From the NCBI GenBank assembly GCA_044347755.1, contig JBIKUE010000010.1, positions 1 to 64,000 on the forward strand: DNA of 64,000 bases, read 5' to 3'. The notes under the pieces were generated by a model that was not told where the DNA came from, made no database searches, and saw only the letters and a program-made list of their open reading frames with translations. The position numbers and the translations under genes were made by a program. Position 1 is the stretch's first letter, and every line of letters begins with the position of its first letter. This document shows positions 52,681-61,458 of this stretch, in pieces. The DNA comes from M3007 sp044347755 (lineage in GTDB: Bacteria; Bacteroidota; Bacteroidia; Chitinophagales; Saprospiraceae).

Positions 52681-54981
52681 ATGGAGCAGGATGATCCAAA
52701 TATCAACTCCGGTTTAAGCCAGGGTGCAAGCCCGAGGAATGATTATGTGTTCGAAGCACATGAGGCGCCTGCTATTCCCGGCGGAGAAGAGGATCGTGCG
52801 CTTATCTCCAGATCCTACCGGAATTTGTTGAAATCCATCAAGACTTCTTTGAATGCAGAAGACCGAAATAATATTCGGGAAGCCTTTGAAATGGCTGCGC
52901 AGGCGCATCAAACCCAACGCAGAAAATCCGGGGAACCCTATATCACCCACCCTATTGAGGTTGCACGAATTTGTGTGGAAGAAATTGGACTGGGTCCCAC
53001 TGCCGTCATCTGTGCATTGCTCCATGATGTGGTGGAGGATACAGACATCAGCCTGAAAGAGATTCACGAAAAATTCGGCGACAAAATAGCCCGGATCGTT
53101 GATGGGCTGACCAAGTTGGACGGGCTTCATGATTCTGAAAGCCCGCAAGCTGAAAACCTGTCGAAAGTATTGAAGGCCATGTTGTTTGATGTGCGTGTGG
53201 TGTTGATCAAAATGGCTGACCGGTTGCACAATTTGCGCACCATTAAGAGTATGGCTCAGCATAAACAGTTGAAAATTGCCGCAGAAACCACTTTTATCTA
53301 CACCCCATTAGCACACCGACTTGGGCTGTACAATATCAAAAACGAGTTTCAGGATACTTGTTTTAAAATAACACACAAAGAAGTCTATCACGAAATTGCA
53401 GCCAAACTATCAGAAACTAAGCGGTCGCGTCAGAGCTATATAGATGAGTTTACCCACCCGCTGATCAAGGCCCTGGAAGAGAACGGCATTCCTTTTGAAA
53501 TTGTTGGACGTCCTAAGAGCATCTATTCTATTTATAACAAGATCAAAACCAAAAATGTCCCTTTTGAGGACATCTATGATCTTTTCGCAGTGCGCATCGT
53601 TTTGGACGTTAAACCGGAGCAGGAGAAAAGTGCTTGCTGGCAGGTTTACTCTATGGTAACCGATACCTATGCTCCTATCACACAACGGATCAAAGACTGG
53701 ATATCCATTCCCAAGGCGAATGGTTATGAATCTTTACACGCCACCGTAGTTGGTCCGGGGGGTAAATATGTAGAAGTGCAGATCCGATCCAAGCGAATGG
53801 ACGATATTGCTGAACGTGGATTTGCTGCGCATTGGAAATACAAGGGTATAGAGGGAAACAGTACCAAGGCAAACAATTATGAAAACTGGTTGGCTCAGGT
53901 TCGGGAGTCATTGGAAAATCAGGAGTCCGGCAGTGCTGTTGAATTTCTGGCCGATTTTCAAAGCAACCTTTTTGCAGAAGAGGTTCATGTTTTCACACCT
54001 AAGGGAGAGATGCGAATCCTGCCGGACGGTGCAACTGCCCTCGATTTTGCCTTCAGCATTCACTCCGATATTGGATGTACCTGCCGGGTTGTAAGGGTAA
54101 ACAACAAAATTGTCTCCTTTACTTATAAACTTGAAAATGGTGATCAGATCGAGATCATCACCGATAAAAACCAGAAACCCAGCGAAGACTGGCTTCAGTA
54201 TGTAGTCACCTCCAAGGCTAAAAACCGGATACGCTCTGCACTTAAGGAAGTTAAGCGGGAACAGGCCTCCTATGGTAAAGAAATCCTGGAGCGCAAGCTT
54301 AACGCCCTTAAAGTTCCGGTAGAAGAGAATTGTGACAACCTTGCGAAATTCTATGGCTTCCCCAACCGGATGGAGTTTCTCAGTGCTATTTATCTTGAGC
54401 AGGTTGACCTTCGCTTGATTTCCAAGCGTTTTCAGGCAGACGGGATTCATCTGGTAGAGAAAGCAGCCAAAACCGAAAGACTTCCCGGCAAACCCAAAAA
54501 CCCGATTGTACAAGCAAAGTCAGGCAACAAACCCGAAGTTTACCTCAATGGTGAGCCCGGGACCATGTATAAATACTCCTTCGCCACCTGTTGTAATCCA
54601 ATGGCAGGCGACGATATCTTTGGATTTGTATTGGTTCAGGGGGGTGTCAGGATACACCGGTCTACCTGCCCTAATGCCAATAACCTGTATGCCCAGCATG
54701 CACACCGGATTCTAAAAGCTGAATGGGGGAATATTGCCAAAACGGATTTCCTGGCAGATATTATCATTACAGGAATAGATATCGGATCAGGTGTAATCAG
54801 TCAGTTAACCAACACGCTGGCAGATCTTGGCATCAACATCCGCTCTTTCTCCATTTCTGGTGAAGGCGGGTATTTCGAGGGCAGGGTTTCCATGGTGGTT
54901 GCCAATACGGACCACCTTCAACAGGCATTGCTGGCCTTGAAAAAATTCGACTGGGTCAATAGTGCGTCCAGGGCAGAATAG
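52681..54981 (+). CDS. rel: Bifunctional (p)ppGpp synthetase/hydrolase
   Basis: 766 residues. Long RelA/SpoT homologue that makes and degrades (p)ppGpp in the stringent response. The HD hydrolase domain (about 70-200) has HPIEVARI and the intact HD pair at 115-116 in LLHDVVEDT. The synthetase domain (about 260-390) has GRPKSIYSIYNKI, IYDLFAVRIVL and VQIRSKRMDDIAERG. TGS domain (about 430-490) VFTPKGEMRILPDGATALDF; zinc-finger-like CCNPMAGDD; ACT domain at the end (about 690-766). Both activities look intact. Confidence 0.96.
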   Translation: MEQDDPNINSGLSQGASPRNDYVFEAHEAPAIPGGEEDRALISRSYRNLLKSIKTSLNAEDRNNIREAFEMAAQAHQTQRRKSGEPYITHPIEVARICVEEIGLGPTAVICALLHDVVEDTDISLKEIHEKFGDKIARIVDGLTKLDGLHDSESPQAENLSKVLKAMLFDVRVVLIKMADRLHNLRTIKSMAQHKQLKIAAETTFIYTPLAHRLGLYNIKNEFQDTCFKITHKEVYHEIAAKLSETKRSRQSYIDEFTHPLIKALEENGIPFEIVGRPKSIYSIYNKIKTKNVPFEDIYDLFAVRIVLDVKPEQEKSACWQVYSMVTDTYAPITQRIKDWISIPKANGYESLHATVVGPGGKYVEVQIRSKRMDDIAERGFAAHWKYKGIEGNSTKANNYENWLAQVRESLENQESGSAVEFLADFQSNLFAEEVHVFTPKGEMRILPDGATALDFAFSIHSDIGCTCRVVRVNNKIVSFTYKLENGDQIEIITDKNQKPSEDWLQYVVTSKAKNRIRSALKEVKREQASYGKEILERKLNALKVPVEENCDNLAKFYGFPNRMEFLSAIYLEQVDLRLISKRFQADGIHLVEKAAKTERLPGKPKNPIVQAKSGNKPEVYLNGEPGTMYKYSFATCCNPMAGDDIFGFVLVQGGVRIHRSTCPNANNLYAQHAHRILKAEWGNIAKTDFLADIIITGIDIGSGVISQLTNTLADLGINIRSFSISGEGGYFEGRVSMVVANTDHLQQALLALKKFDWVNSASRAE

Positions 54982-54989
54982 GTACATCA

Positions 54990-56237
54990 CTACAATGCCG
55001 GCAGAAGGGTTCCACTCACTTCTCCAAACCCAACCTTTTGCCCCTCTTGTCCTGCCCTGCCCCGAATGGTTAGTGTATCACCATCCTGCAAAAAGGTACG
55101 CGTACCTCCATCTGCCATGGTAATTGGATTTTTACCTCCCCACGACAATTCCAGCAAGGAACCATAGCTATCTGGTGTAGGACCGCTGATCGTTCCGCTG
55201 GCCATCAGATCTCCAACCTGAACGTTGCAGCCATTTACGGTGTGGTGGGCCAGTTGTTGCGCCATTGACCAGTACAGATATTTGGTATTGGAACGACTGA
55301 TCCGGGTTTCTTTGTTTTGCCCTGCTGTGGTTACAAAAACCTCCAGTTCAATATCACAATTACTGGCGCCTTTGGTTTTCAAATATTCCAGCGGTGGCGG
55401 TGTTTGTTTGGGGCCTTTCACCCGGAATGGTTTAAGCGCCTCGATGGGTACTATCCAGGGAGAGATACTGGATCCAAAGTTTTTACCCAGAAAAGGGCCT
55501 AACGGCACATATTCCCATCGTTGAATATCCCGGGCACTCCAGTCGTTAAACAGTACCAAACCAAAGATGTATTCTTCGGCTTTTTCTACCGGTATAGGTT
55601 CTCCCAATGCACTTTCCTTGCCAATCACAAAAGCCATTTCCAGTTCAAAATCCATCTGCCGGGAAGCAGCATATATGGGCGTATCCGGAGCGCCACCTGG
55701 CGGCAAAATCTGGCCTTTAGGTCTGCGAATGGGCGTTCCACTTACCACTATGGAAGAGGCCCGGCCGTGATAGCCCACCGGAATCCAGCGCCAGTTAGGC
55801 AGTAAAGGATTATCCGGCCTGAACATTTTACCCACATTGGTAGCATGCTCAATACTGCTATAGAAGTCTGTATAATTGGGCACCTGTATGGGCATCAACA
55901 TGGTGGCAGATTGCCGGTTCACCAAAATACGACCTGCATTTTCAGGCTTTTGGGGCAAACACAGCCAATCCTGAACCTTCTTTCTGATGCGGTTGGTAAC
56001 AGGTTTTCCCAGGGCGATAAAAGCATTTAAGGTAGGCTGCGTGAATATTTTAGCAAAAAATCTGCGTTTTCCAAATAATCCCAGTTCTGCAGCCGCAGCC
56101 AGATCTATGATAAAATCACCGATAGCCATGCCAGCTTTAGGCTGTTGATCACCGGTATGAAACATTCCCAGTGGTAAATTGAATAAGGAAAAGTCAGAAT
56201 CAGAGGGGATGGATAGCCAGGAATTTTTGGTTTGCAT
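54990..56237 (-). CDS. fahA: Fumarylacetoacetase
   Basis: 415 residues from ATG 56237 (start MQTKNSWLSIPSDSDFSLFN, as in FAH); an in-frame extension of 19 residues is unlikely. It hydrolyses fumarylacetoacetate to fumarate and acetoacetate, the last step of tyrosine degradation. N-terminal SH3-like domain (1-115), then the FAH fold with FYSSIEHATNVG, GYHGRASSIVVSGTPIRRP, RQMDFELEMAFVIGKE (metal-ligand acids) and LFNDWSARDIQRWEYVPLG. Eight bases separate its stop from the convergent rel gene. Confidence 0.96.
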   Translation of the reverse strand: MQTKNSWLSIPSDSDFSLFNLPLGMFHTGDQQPKAGMAIGDFIIDLAAAAELGLFGKRRFFAKIFTQPTLNAFIALGKPVTNRIRKKVQDWLCLPQKPENAGRILVNRQSATMLMPIQVPNYTDFYSSIEHATNVGKMFRPDNPLLPNWRWIPVGYHGRASSIVVSGTPIRRPKGQILPPGGAPDTPIYAASRQMDFELEMAFVIGKESALGEPIPVEKAEEYIFGLVLFNDWSARDIQRWEYVPLGPFLGKNFGSSISPWIVPIEALKPFRVKGPKQTPPPLEYLKTKGASNCDIELEVFVTTAGQNKETRISRSNTKYLYWSMAQQLAHHTVNGCNVQVGDLMASGTISGPTPDSYGSLLELSWGGKNPITMADGGTRTFLQDGDTLTIRGRAGQEGQKVGFGEVSGTLLPAL

Positions 56238-56346
56238 ATCTTTGGCAGGTGTAGACTGGTGAATTCGGAGAATACCCCTCCGGAAGGTGCGCAAAGTTCC
56301 GTAATTTGCACCGCAGCCCGTTCATTTATGCCACCAATTTTGTTTC

Positions 56347-56354
56347 TAAATTTG
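56347..56354 (+). promoter_or_regulatory. Possible -7 element of the DUF1275 gene
   Basis: TAAATTTG matches TAnnTTTG and lies 52 bases before the ATG at 56407. Confidence 0.35.
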
Positions 56355-56406
56355 TGGTGGTATTTCCCGGAAGTTTTGGGACCCAATCAAGGCAGCGAGC
56401 CCATCT

Positions 56407-57138
56407 ATGAAAATCGATTTTTTGGAAACCATAAAAACACCATTCTTAGGTCCTGAAGGTGCAACCGTGCGGAAACGATCGTTTCGAAGTGTAATGCTGT
56501 ATGCCATTTGTTATCCTTTCAGCACCGGTATTGTGATTTATGCGGGATTAATGACTTTTTCCATGGTGCTTACCAATATCACCGGATTTTTGCCTGAAAT
56601 AGCCAAGGACTTGTACGAAGGACGGCTTAATACAGCAGGTTCTATTTTCTCCTGGTTGTTTGCTTTCTTTCTGGGCGGATTTTTCGCCGGTTGGTGTTCG
56701 GAACGGGAAAAGTTGCTGAAGTGGCGGTATCTTCACCTTTTACCACTTTTGACGGTGGTGCTATTTTACCTTGCGGTAGGTTTATCCGGAAGGCAATCAA
56801 ACACACTTGATCCGGTTGTATTCCCGGCCATGGTACTCTTTACCGTTGGTGTATTAAATGCCATGGTGAGTTTAACAACCTCATCCCTGATCAAAGCAAG
56901 TCAAATGACGGGAATGGTCGTGGAGTTAGGGGTAGATGTAGCAGAATTGTTCCATTCTGAAGGCGAAAAGCGAAGACTGATCAGAAGAGAGGCCTGGCTT
57001 CGGATAGTGGTGATGTGTAGTTTTATTGGTGGCGCAATGATGAGTGTTGCGTTTTTTCCGCAAATCGGAACCAAGGTATTCTTCATTCCGGCTGGTATTA
57101 TTGCAGGAGTCATGACATACGATATTTGGAAGTTTTAA
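56407..57138 (+). CDS. DUF1275/YoaK-like membrane protein
   Basis: 243 residues with about six membrane helices. IYAGLMTFSMVLTNITGFLP (about 39-58) corresponds to the family's first conserved segment, and LTTSSLIKASQMTGMVVELG (about 157-176) to the second conserved segment VRTTYVTG-like. Role unknown; perhaps transport. It is 9 bases upstream of the E2-like gene, so the two are co-transcribed. Confidence 0.75.
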   Translation: MKIDFLETIKTPFLGPEGATVRKRSFRSVMLYAICYPFSTGIVIYAGLMTFSMVLTNITGFLPEIAKDLYEGRLNTAGSIFSWLFAFFLGGFFAGWCSEREKLLKWRYLHLLPLLTVVLFYLAVGLSGRQSNTLDPVVFPAMVLFTVGVLNAMVSLTTSSLIKASQMTGMVVELGVDVAELFHSEGEKRRLIRREAWLRIVVMCSFIGGAMMSVAFFPQIGTKVFFIPAGIIAGVMTYDIWKF

Positions 57139-57147
57139 TTTAATGAA

Positions 57148-57966
57148 ATGAATATGGAAGATTCATATAACAATGATTGGCGCAAGCTTACAATGGTCAT
57201 CTATCAAAAGCCCAGGGATTCCAAAATGTTGGGTACGATAGAATTGGATGTAACAGAAATAGAGCAGTTTATTCAGAAAAAGCGACAACAAAAACAGAAA
57301 ATCACGCTAACCCAGGTGATGTTACTTCTCTTCGCCAGAGGTATACATCAGGATGTTCCGGAGTTAAATTGTTATGTTCGGAGGGGTCACCTGGTTCACC
57401 GTTCATCGGTTGATGTATCCATTTCTGTTTTGGAACCAAATGGTCAATTATCCTCTGTCAAAGTGAATGGCGCGGAAACATTATCTTTATCTGAACTGAG
57501 CGAAATCATGCATCAGAAGGTAGATAAAGCGCGTAAGGGAAAAAGTGAGCATATAAAGGAAGCCAGAAATATGGTTGTCAGAATTCCCTGGCCATTCAGG
57601 CAGTGGCTGGTCAATTTTGTTCGTTGGGCCACGGTTGATTTGGGTCTTTCTCTGCCTTTTCTTGGTGTAAACCCCGATAGTTTTGGCACCTTCGTGTTGT
57701 CCAATTTAGGAACCATTGGTTTAGATATTGGCTATCCAGCGTTGGCGCCATTTTCGAATGTGGCCATGGTGGTAACGCAGGGTAGCGTAAACAGCAAACC
57801 TGTGGTATATCAGGGAGAAATTGCCATCAGAAGGATGCTTACCGTGAGCGCCGCAGTGGATCACCGGGTGGTGGATGCTGCACATCTAGGCAAGCTATTT
57901 CAATCGCTGCGCCGGCAGATCAAAAAACCTGAGTTGCTGGAAACCAGTTTGCCCAACCCTAAGTAA
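57148..57966 (+). CDS. Stand-alone E2 acyltransferase catalytic domain without lipoyl domain
   Basis: 272 residues, only the catalytic domain of 2-oxoacid dehydrogenase E2 (chloramphenicol acetyltransferase fold). DHRVVD at 238-243 carries the catalytic His239 and Asp243; FVLSNLGTIGLDIGYPALAP (about 182-201) and SVDVSISVLEPNGQL (about 87-101) fit the fold. No lipoyl or E1/E3-binding domain precedes it, so it cannot work as a normal E2 core and may transfer acyl groups from CoA to another substrate. It follows DUF1275, and its 3' end overlaps the prenyltransferase gene by 8 bases. Confidence 0.85.
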   Translation: MNMEDSYNNDWRKLTMVIYQKPRDSKMLGTIELDVTEIEQFIQKKRQQKQKITLTQVMLLLFARGIHQDVPELNCYVRRGHLVHRSSVDVSISVLEPNGQLSSVKVNGAETLSLSELSEIMHQKVDKARKGKSEHIKEARNMVVRIPWPFRQWLVNFVRWATVDLGLSLPFLGVNPDSFGTFVLSNLGTIGLDIGYPALAPFSNVAMVVTQGSVNSKPVVYQGEIAIRRMLTVSAAVDHRVVDAAHLGKLFQSLRRQIKKPELLETSLPNPK

Positions 57967-58822
57967 GCAAGTCAATAACTACCAGTGAACCAAAAGCCAG
58001 GCTGGCAATACCATTGGTGGTAAAAAAAGCCATGTTCACCCGACTCAAGTCGTTAGGTTTTACCAGCAAGTGCTGGTAGGCAAGTAACATTAAAAACAAA
58101 CCGGTACCACACCACAACAGCACTCCTGTTTGCGGAGCTGCCGAGACCAAGTGCCGGGCAGCCAAAATCATCAACACGGCCGTGCCCAAATGCATCCATT
58201 CAGAAATCCTGAGTGCTCCTTTTTTACCAAAGAAGGATGGCATGGAATACAACTGCTGCTCGCGGTCAAAGTCTTCGTCCTGTAACGCATAAATTACATC
58301 GAAACCAGCCACCCATAGCAATACAGCACTGCTGTATAATACTGGGACCCAATCGAATCTGCCCGTAACAGCAATATAAGCACCTATAGGCGCCAGGCTT
58401 AAGCCTAAACCTAAAACCACGTGGCACAACCAGGTGAACCGCTTGGTATAACTGTATCCCAATACCACCAGTAATGCCACAGGAGAAAGCCAAAAACACA
58501 AGGGGTTTATAAACCACGTGCAAGAGATAAATAGCAGGCAATTCAATATAACAAACGCCAAAGCAGCCTTTGGCGAAATCAGCCCCGCCGGAATTTCCCG
58601 GATTTTTGTTCTGGGATTAGCTGCGTCAATATCACGGTCCAGCCACCTGTTGAAAGCCATTGCCGCGCTACGTGCGAATACCATGCAAAGCACAACCAAA
58701 ACCAATTTTATCCAACTGATATCTCCCCCTGCAACAGTGGTTCCGATGAAAAAACCCACCATCGCAAAAGGCATGGCAAAAATGGTATGACTGAATTTGA
58801 TGAGTGAAAGATAATTTTTCAT
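57959..58822 (-). CDS. UbiA-type polyprenyltransferase (probable menaquinone pathway)
   Basis: 287 residues from ATG 58822 (MKNYLSLIKFSHTIFAMPFA). A TTG three codons upstream lies inside the -7 element and is not the start. About eight helices. The two Asp-rich prenyl diphosphate motifs are NRWLDRDIDAANPRT (about 61-75) and DEDFDREQQ (about 184-192). In Bacteroidota the equivalent UbiA homologue (annotated 4-hydroxybenzoate prenyltransferase) is the likely prenyltransferase of the futalosine menaquinone pathway (MqnP); this is an inference. Menaquinone would be the electron acceptor of the complex I in this window. Confidence 0.87.
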   Translation of the reverse strand: MKNYLSLIKFSHTIFAMPFAMVGFFIGTTVAGGDISWIKLVLVVLCMVFARSAAMAFNRWLDRDIDAANPRTKIREIPAGLISPKAALAFVILNCLLFISCTWFINPLCFWLSPVALLVVLGYSYTKRFTWLCHVVLGLGLSLAPIGAYIAVTGRFDWVPVLYSSAVLLWVAGFDVIYALQDEDFDREQQLYSMPSFFGKKGALRISEWMHLGTAVLMILAARHLVSAAPQTGVLLWCGTGLFLMLLAYQHLLVKPNDLSRVNMAFFTTNGIASLAFGSLVVIDLLT

Positions 58823-58828
58823 AAGCGA

Positions 58829-58836
58829 CAAAGATG
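58829..58836 (-). promoter_or_regulatory. -7-like element of the prenyltransferase gene
   Basis: The minus strand reads CATCTTTG, the same variant as at rel, six bases before the ATG at 58822. Confidence 0.4.
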
Positions 58837-58900
58837 CGGAAGCCGGTATAAATCGCCTCTAGCATGAGCAGTAAATTCTACACATACATACAAACATTTT

Positions 58901-58908
58901 TACCTTTG
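58901..58908 (+). promoter_or_regulatory. -7 element of fabH
   Basis: Exact TACCTTTG, 30 bases before the ATG at 58939. Confidence 0.55.
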
Positions 58909-58938
58909 CATCGGTTTTGACTTTTATTAAATTCTTTC

Positions 58939-59928
58939 ATGGGAAAAATTCATGCAGCCATTACTGGCGTTCACGGCTGGTTGCCGGAGACTAAACTGAC
59001 CAATCTGGATCTGGAAAAAATGGTGGAAACCAACGATGAGTGGATTCAATCACGCACAGGCATCAAGGAGCGCCGGATTTTGAGAAAACCGGGTTGGGCA
59101 ACCTCAGATATGTGCACCGAAGCAGTAAAAGGTTTGCTGGAAAAAACTGGCGTAAAACCTGGTGAAATTGACATGATCATTGTAGCCACTGTGACTGCCG
59201 ATTTGGTTTTTCCGGATACTGCCAATACGGTATGTGATAAAGTGGGTGCAAAAAATGCTTTTGGTTACGATATCAATGCGGCTTGTTCAGGCTTTCTTTT
59301 TGCTTTATCGACAGGAGCACAATTCGTTCAAAATGAGACCTTTAAGAAGGTTATTGTGGTAGGTGCAGATATGATGTCCTCTATTATTGATTATACAGAC
59401 CGCAATACCTGTGTTATTTTTGGTGATGGCGCCGCAGCCGTTTTATTGGAGCCCAAAAAGGACGGAACCGGCATTATTGATTTTGTGCTTCGCGGCGATG
59501 GATCGGGCCGGGAATTGTTGCATATGAAAGCAGGTGGCTCCCTAAAACCAGCCTCTTTAGAAACCGTAACTGCCCGGGAACATTATGCCTGGCAGGATGG
59601 CAAGCGGGTGTTTGTTCACGCCGTAAAAGGTATGACCAGCACTTGTGAGGAAGTTATGCGCAGAAACAAAATGACTACGGATGATGTGCAATGGGTAGTG
59701 CCGCACCAGGCAAACATGCGTATTATCACCTCAGTAGCAGAGCATCTGCATTTCCCTATGGAGCGGGTGATGGTCAATATCGATCGTTACGGCAACACAA
59801 CTGCTGCCACTTTGCCACTTTGCCTTTGGGACTACGAAAAGCAACTTAAAAAGGGAGACAATATCATTCTAACTGCTTTTGGAGGTGGCTTCACCTGGGG
59901 TGCGGTGTATGTTAAATGGGCCTACTAA
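58939..59928 (+). CDS. fabH: 3-oxoacyl-ACP synthase III
   Basis: 329 residues. It condenses acetyl-CoA (or a branched acyl-CoA) with malonyl-ACP to begin fatty acid synthesis. The triad is Cys116 in INAACSGFLFAL, His256 in VVPHQANMRII and Asn286 in DRYGNTTAATLP. ETNDEWIQSRTGIKERRI (about 30-46) is the FabH start. The plsX/rpmF genes that often accompany fabH are not here. It ends two bases before the convergent DUF2007 gene. Confidence 0.96.
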   Translation: MGKIHAAITGVHGWLPETKLTNLDLEKMVETNDEWIQSRTGIKERRILRKPGWATSDMCTEAVKGLLEKTGVKPGEIDMIIVATVTADLVFPDTANTVCDKVGAKNAFGYDINAACSGFLFALSTGAQFVQNETFKKVIVVGADMMSSIIDYTDRNTCVIFGDGAAAVLLEPKKDGTGIIDFVLRGDGSGRELLHMKAGGSLKPASLETVTAREHYAWQDGKRVFVHAVKGMTSTCEEVMRRNKMTTDDVQWVVPHQANMRIITSVAEHLHFPMERVMVNIDRYGNTTAATLPLCLWDYEKQLKKGDNIILTAFGGGFTWGAVYVKWAY

Positions 59929-59930
59929 GA

Positions 59931-60308
59931 TCATCCAAGCTCTATACTACGTACCAATAGCCAGGCCAGGATGAGGCCAATTATGACAGCAAGAATGAGG
60001 ATTGCCCCTGTTCCGCTTCCTTTTTGGGGGAGTGGGCCATCCGTTTCAATGGAAGCTTCCTCAAGAATTTCCCGTGCCTGTTCTGCATCCATTGGATGCG
60101 TATGCAGCCGGATGATGCCTGGTAAATGAGGAGTTACGGATTGAGCAATCGAGTTGGCCAAAAAACAATGAATACCCTCCGCCCGAAGCCTGGCAGCAGC
60201 CACCTCTGCTTCCAAATTGGAATAAAACTTCGCCACTACCTCTCCCTCCCCTGACCATTCAGGCAGATCGTTGAAAGCGTAATGATCAAGAATGTCGTTG
60301 GAAGGCAT
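59931..60308 (-). CDS. DUF2007 protein with C-terminal membrane helix
   Basis: 125 residues. A DUF2007 domain (about 22-88) with VVAKFYSNLEAEVAAARLRA and GIHCFLANS, MDAEQAREILEEA, which is a small ferredoxin-like fold of predicted signalling role; then a membrane helix (about 100-120) near the C-terminus. The domain should be in the cytoplasm. Its upstream side is the GGGGTTTAT-type tandem repeat. Confidence 0.82.
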   Translation of the reverse strand: MPSNDILDHYAFNDLPEWSGEGEVVAKFYSNLEAEVAAARLRAEGIHCFLANSIAQSVTPHLPGIIRLHTHPMDAEQAREILEEASIETDGPLPQKGSGTGAILILAVIIGLILAWLLVRSIELG

Positions 60309-60325
60309 GGGAAAGGGTTAATGAG

Positions 60326-60366
60326 TTTATGGGGTTTATGGGGTTTATGGGGGTTATGGGTTTATG
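60326..60366 (+). repeat. Short tandem repeat of TTTATGGGG units
   Basis: TTTATGGGG twice, then TTTATGGGGG, TTATGGG and TTTATG in a row. It lies between the divergent DUF2007 and hydrolase genes and supplies several ATG codons. Units of nine bases with indels of one or two suggest replication slippage. Confidence 0.75.
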
Positions 60367-60373
60367 TACATCG

Positions 60374-60442
60374 ATGAAAGGAATCCTTTTGGCTATTGTT
60401 ATTTTCCTAACAGGGAAATTGGTCTATTGTTGTGCGTTATAA
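60374..60442 (+). CDS. Possible 22-residue hydrophobic peptide upstream of the hydrolase
   Basis: ATG at 60374 opens a 22-codon frame ending TAA at 60440-60442: MKGILLAIVIFLTGKLVYCC then two more residues. It looks like a signal peptide or a single membrane helix. It is in another frame than the hydrolase and lies 11 bases before the preferred hydrolase ATG, so it could be a leader peptide. It may equally be chance. Confidence 0.25.
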   Translation: MKGILLAIVIFLTGKLVYCCAL

Positions 60443-60453
60443 CCGCAATTCAG

Positions 60454-61374
60454 ATGCAAATTAAAAAGAAATTACTCCGAAATACAGCCATTCTTTTGGC
60501 ATTGGTGGCGTCAGCAGGCTATTTTGTTGTAGACCATGTATTGCCCTATTCCGGGATCAAACCCATGCGCCGGGGACCGGAACAGATGCAATGGTTACTT
60601 CCCAATGGTCCGAATCCGGCTGCCTACGGATTAAGCGCTACACCACTTCTGATACAATCGCCTGATTCTCTGAAGTTAACATCCCTTTTGGTAGCATCGA
60701 ATACGGATACGACCAAAGCAACGGTAGTTCTTTTACACGGGATTTCATCCTGTAAAGAAACTAATTTTGTGCGGGCCAGGCTTCTCGCAGACCAGGGGTT
60801 TGCCAGTTTATTATTGGATTTAAGAGCGCATGGAAGTAGCGAGGGGTTATATTGCACCTTTGGATACCACGAAAAAAACGACCTCAAAGCGGTAGCTGAC
60901 AGCCTTAAGCGTCGATTCCCGGATCGGAAATTGGGTATTTGGGGGGCCTCGCTGGGCGGTGCTGTAGCCCTGCAAGCAATGGGGGCTGACAAGCGTTATC
61001 AATTCGGGATCATTGAAAGTACCTTTCACGAATTCGATAAGGTAGCCATGGAATATGGCGCAGATTGGTTTTTCGGCATCAGAAGCTGGTGGTTAACCAA
61101 TAGGGTGCTTAAAAAATCAGCTGTTATTGCTCAATTTGACCCATACAGTGTTCGGCCTGTGGATGCTGCTGCACGGATAACCGATCCGGTATTATTTATA
61201 CATGGTGACAAAGATGCCAGAATACCTATGTGGTTTGGTGAGAAGAACTACGAAGTATGCCCTGCACCGGGTAAACGTTGGTTCAAGGTTCAGGGGGGAG
61301 GTCATAATGACCTTTGGCGAAAAGCAGGCCCTGCCATGAAAGATCAGATCAGTGGTTTCTTATCAGGTATTTGA
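60454..61374 (+). CDS. Alpha/beta hydrolase with N-terminal membrane anchor
   Basis: 306 residues from ATG 60454, which starts MQIKKKLLRNTAILLALVAS, a signal anchor; a 30-residue longer frame from 60364 starts inside the tandem repeat and is unlikely. Serine hydrolase fold: VVLLHGISSCKETN (about 93-106), nucleophile in WGASLGGAVAL (about 168-178), aspartate in HGDKDARIP (about 248-256), histidine in GGGHNDLW (about 279-286). Similar to periplasmic BEM46/DUF-type or dienelactone hydrolase relatives. Substrate unknown. Confidence 0.85.
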   Translation: MQIKKKLLRNTAILLALVASAGYFVVDHVLPYSGIKPMRRGPEQMQWLLPNGPNPAAYGLSATPLLIQSPDSLKLTSLLVASNTDTTKATVVLLHGISSCKETNFVRARLLADQGFASLLLDLRAHGSSEGLYCTFGYHEKNDLKAVADSLKRRFPDRKLGIWGASLGGAVALQAMGADKRYQFGIIESTFHEFDKVAMEYGADWFFGIRSWWLTNRVLKKSAVIAQFDPYSVRPVDAAARITDPVLFIHGDKDARIPMWFGEKNYEVCPAPGKRWFKVQGGGHNDLWRKAGPAMKDQISGFLSGI

Positions 61375-61458
61375 TTGTATTAGCCATCTTTACCAGCTTC
61401 GGTTGGTGGTAAATTGCCGTAATTTGAACCCAATTTCAAATTTTAAACCACCAAGCAC

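Noticed and set aside
53908..54513. Open frame of 201 codons antisense to rel
   Set aside because: Lies within conserved TGS coding sequence and has no domain.
60326..60366. Telomere-like or origin-type repeat
   Set aside because: Only about five imperfect units, no further copies or DnaA-box-like sites nearby; slippage repeat is simpler.
61389..61413. Hairpin TTTACCA/TGGTAAA after the alpha/beta hydrolase as a terminator
   Set aside because: Seven base pairs with an 11-base loop and no T run; too weak to support.
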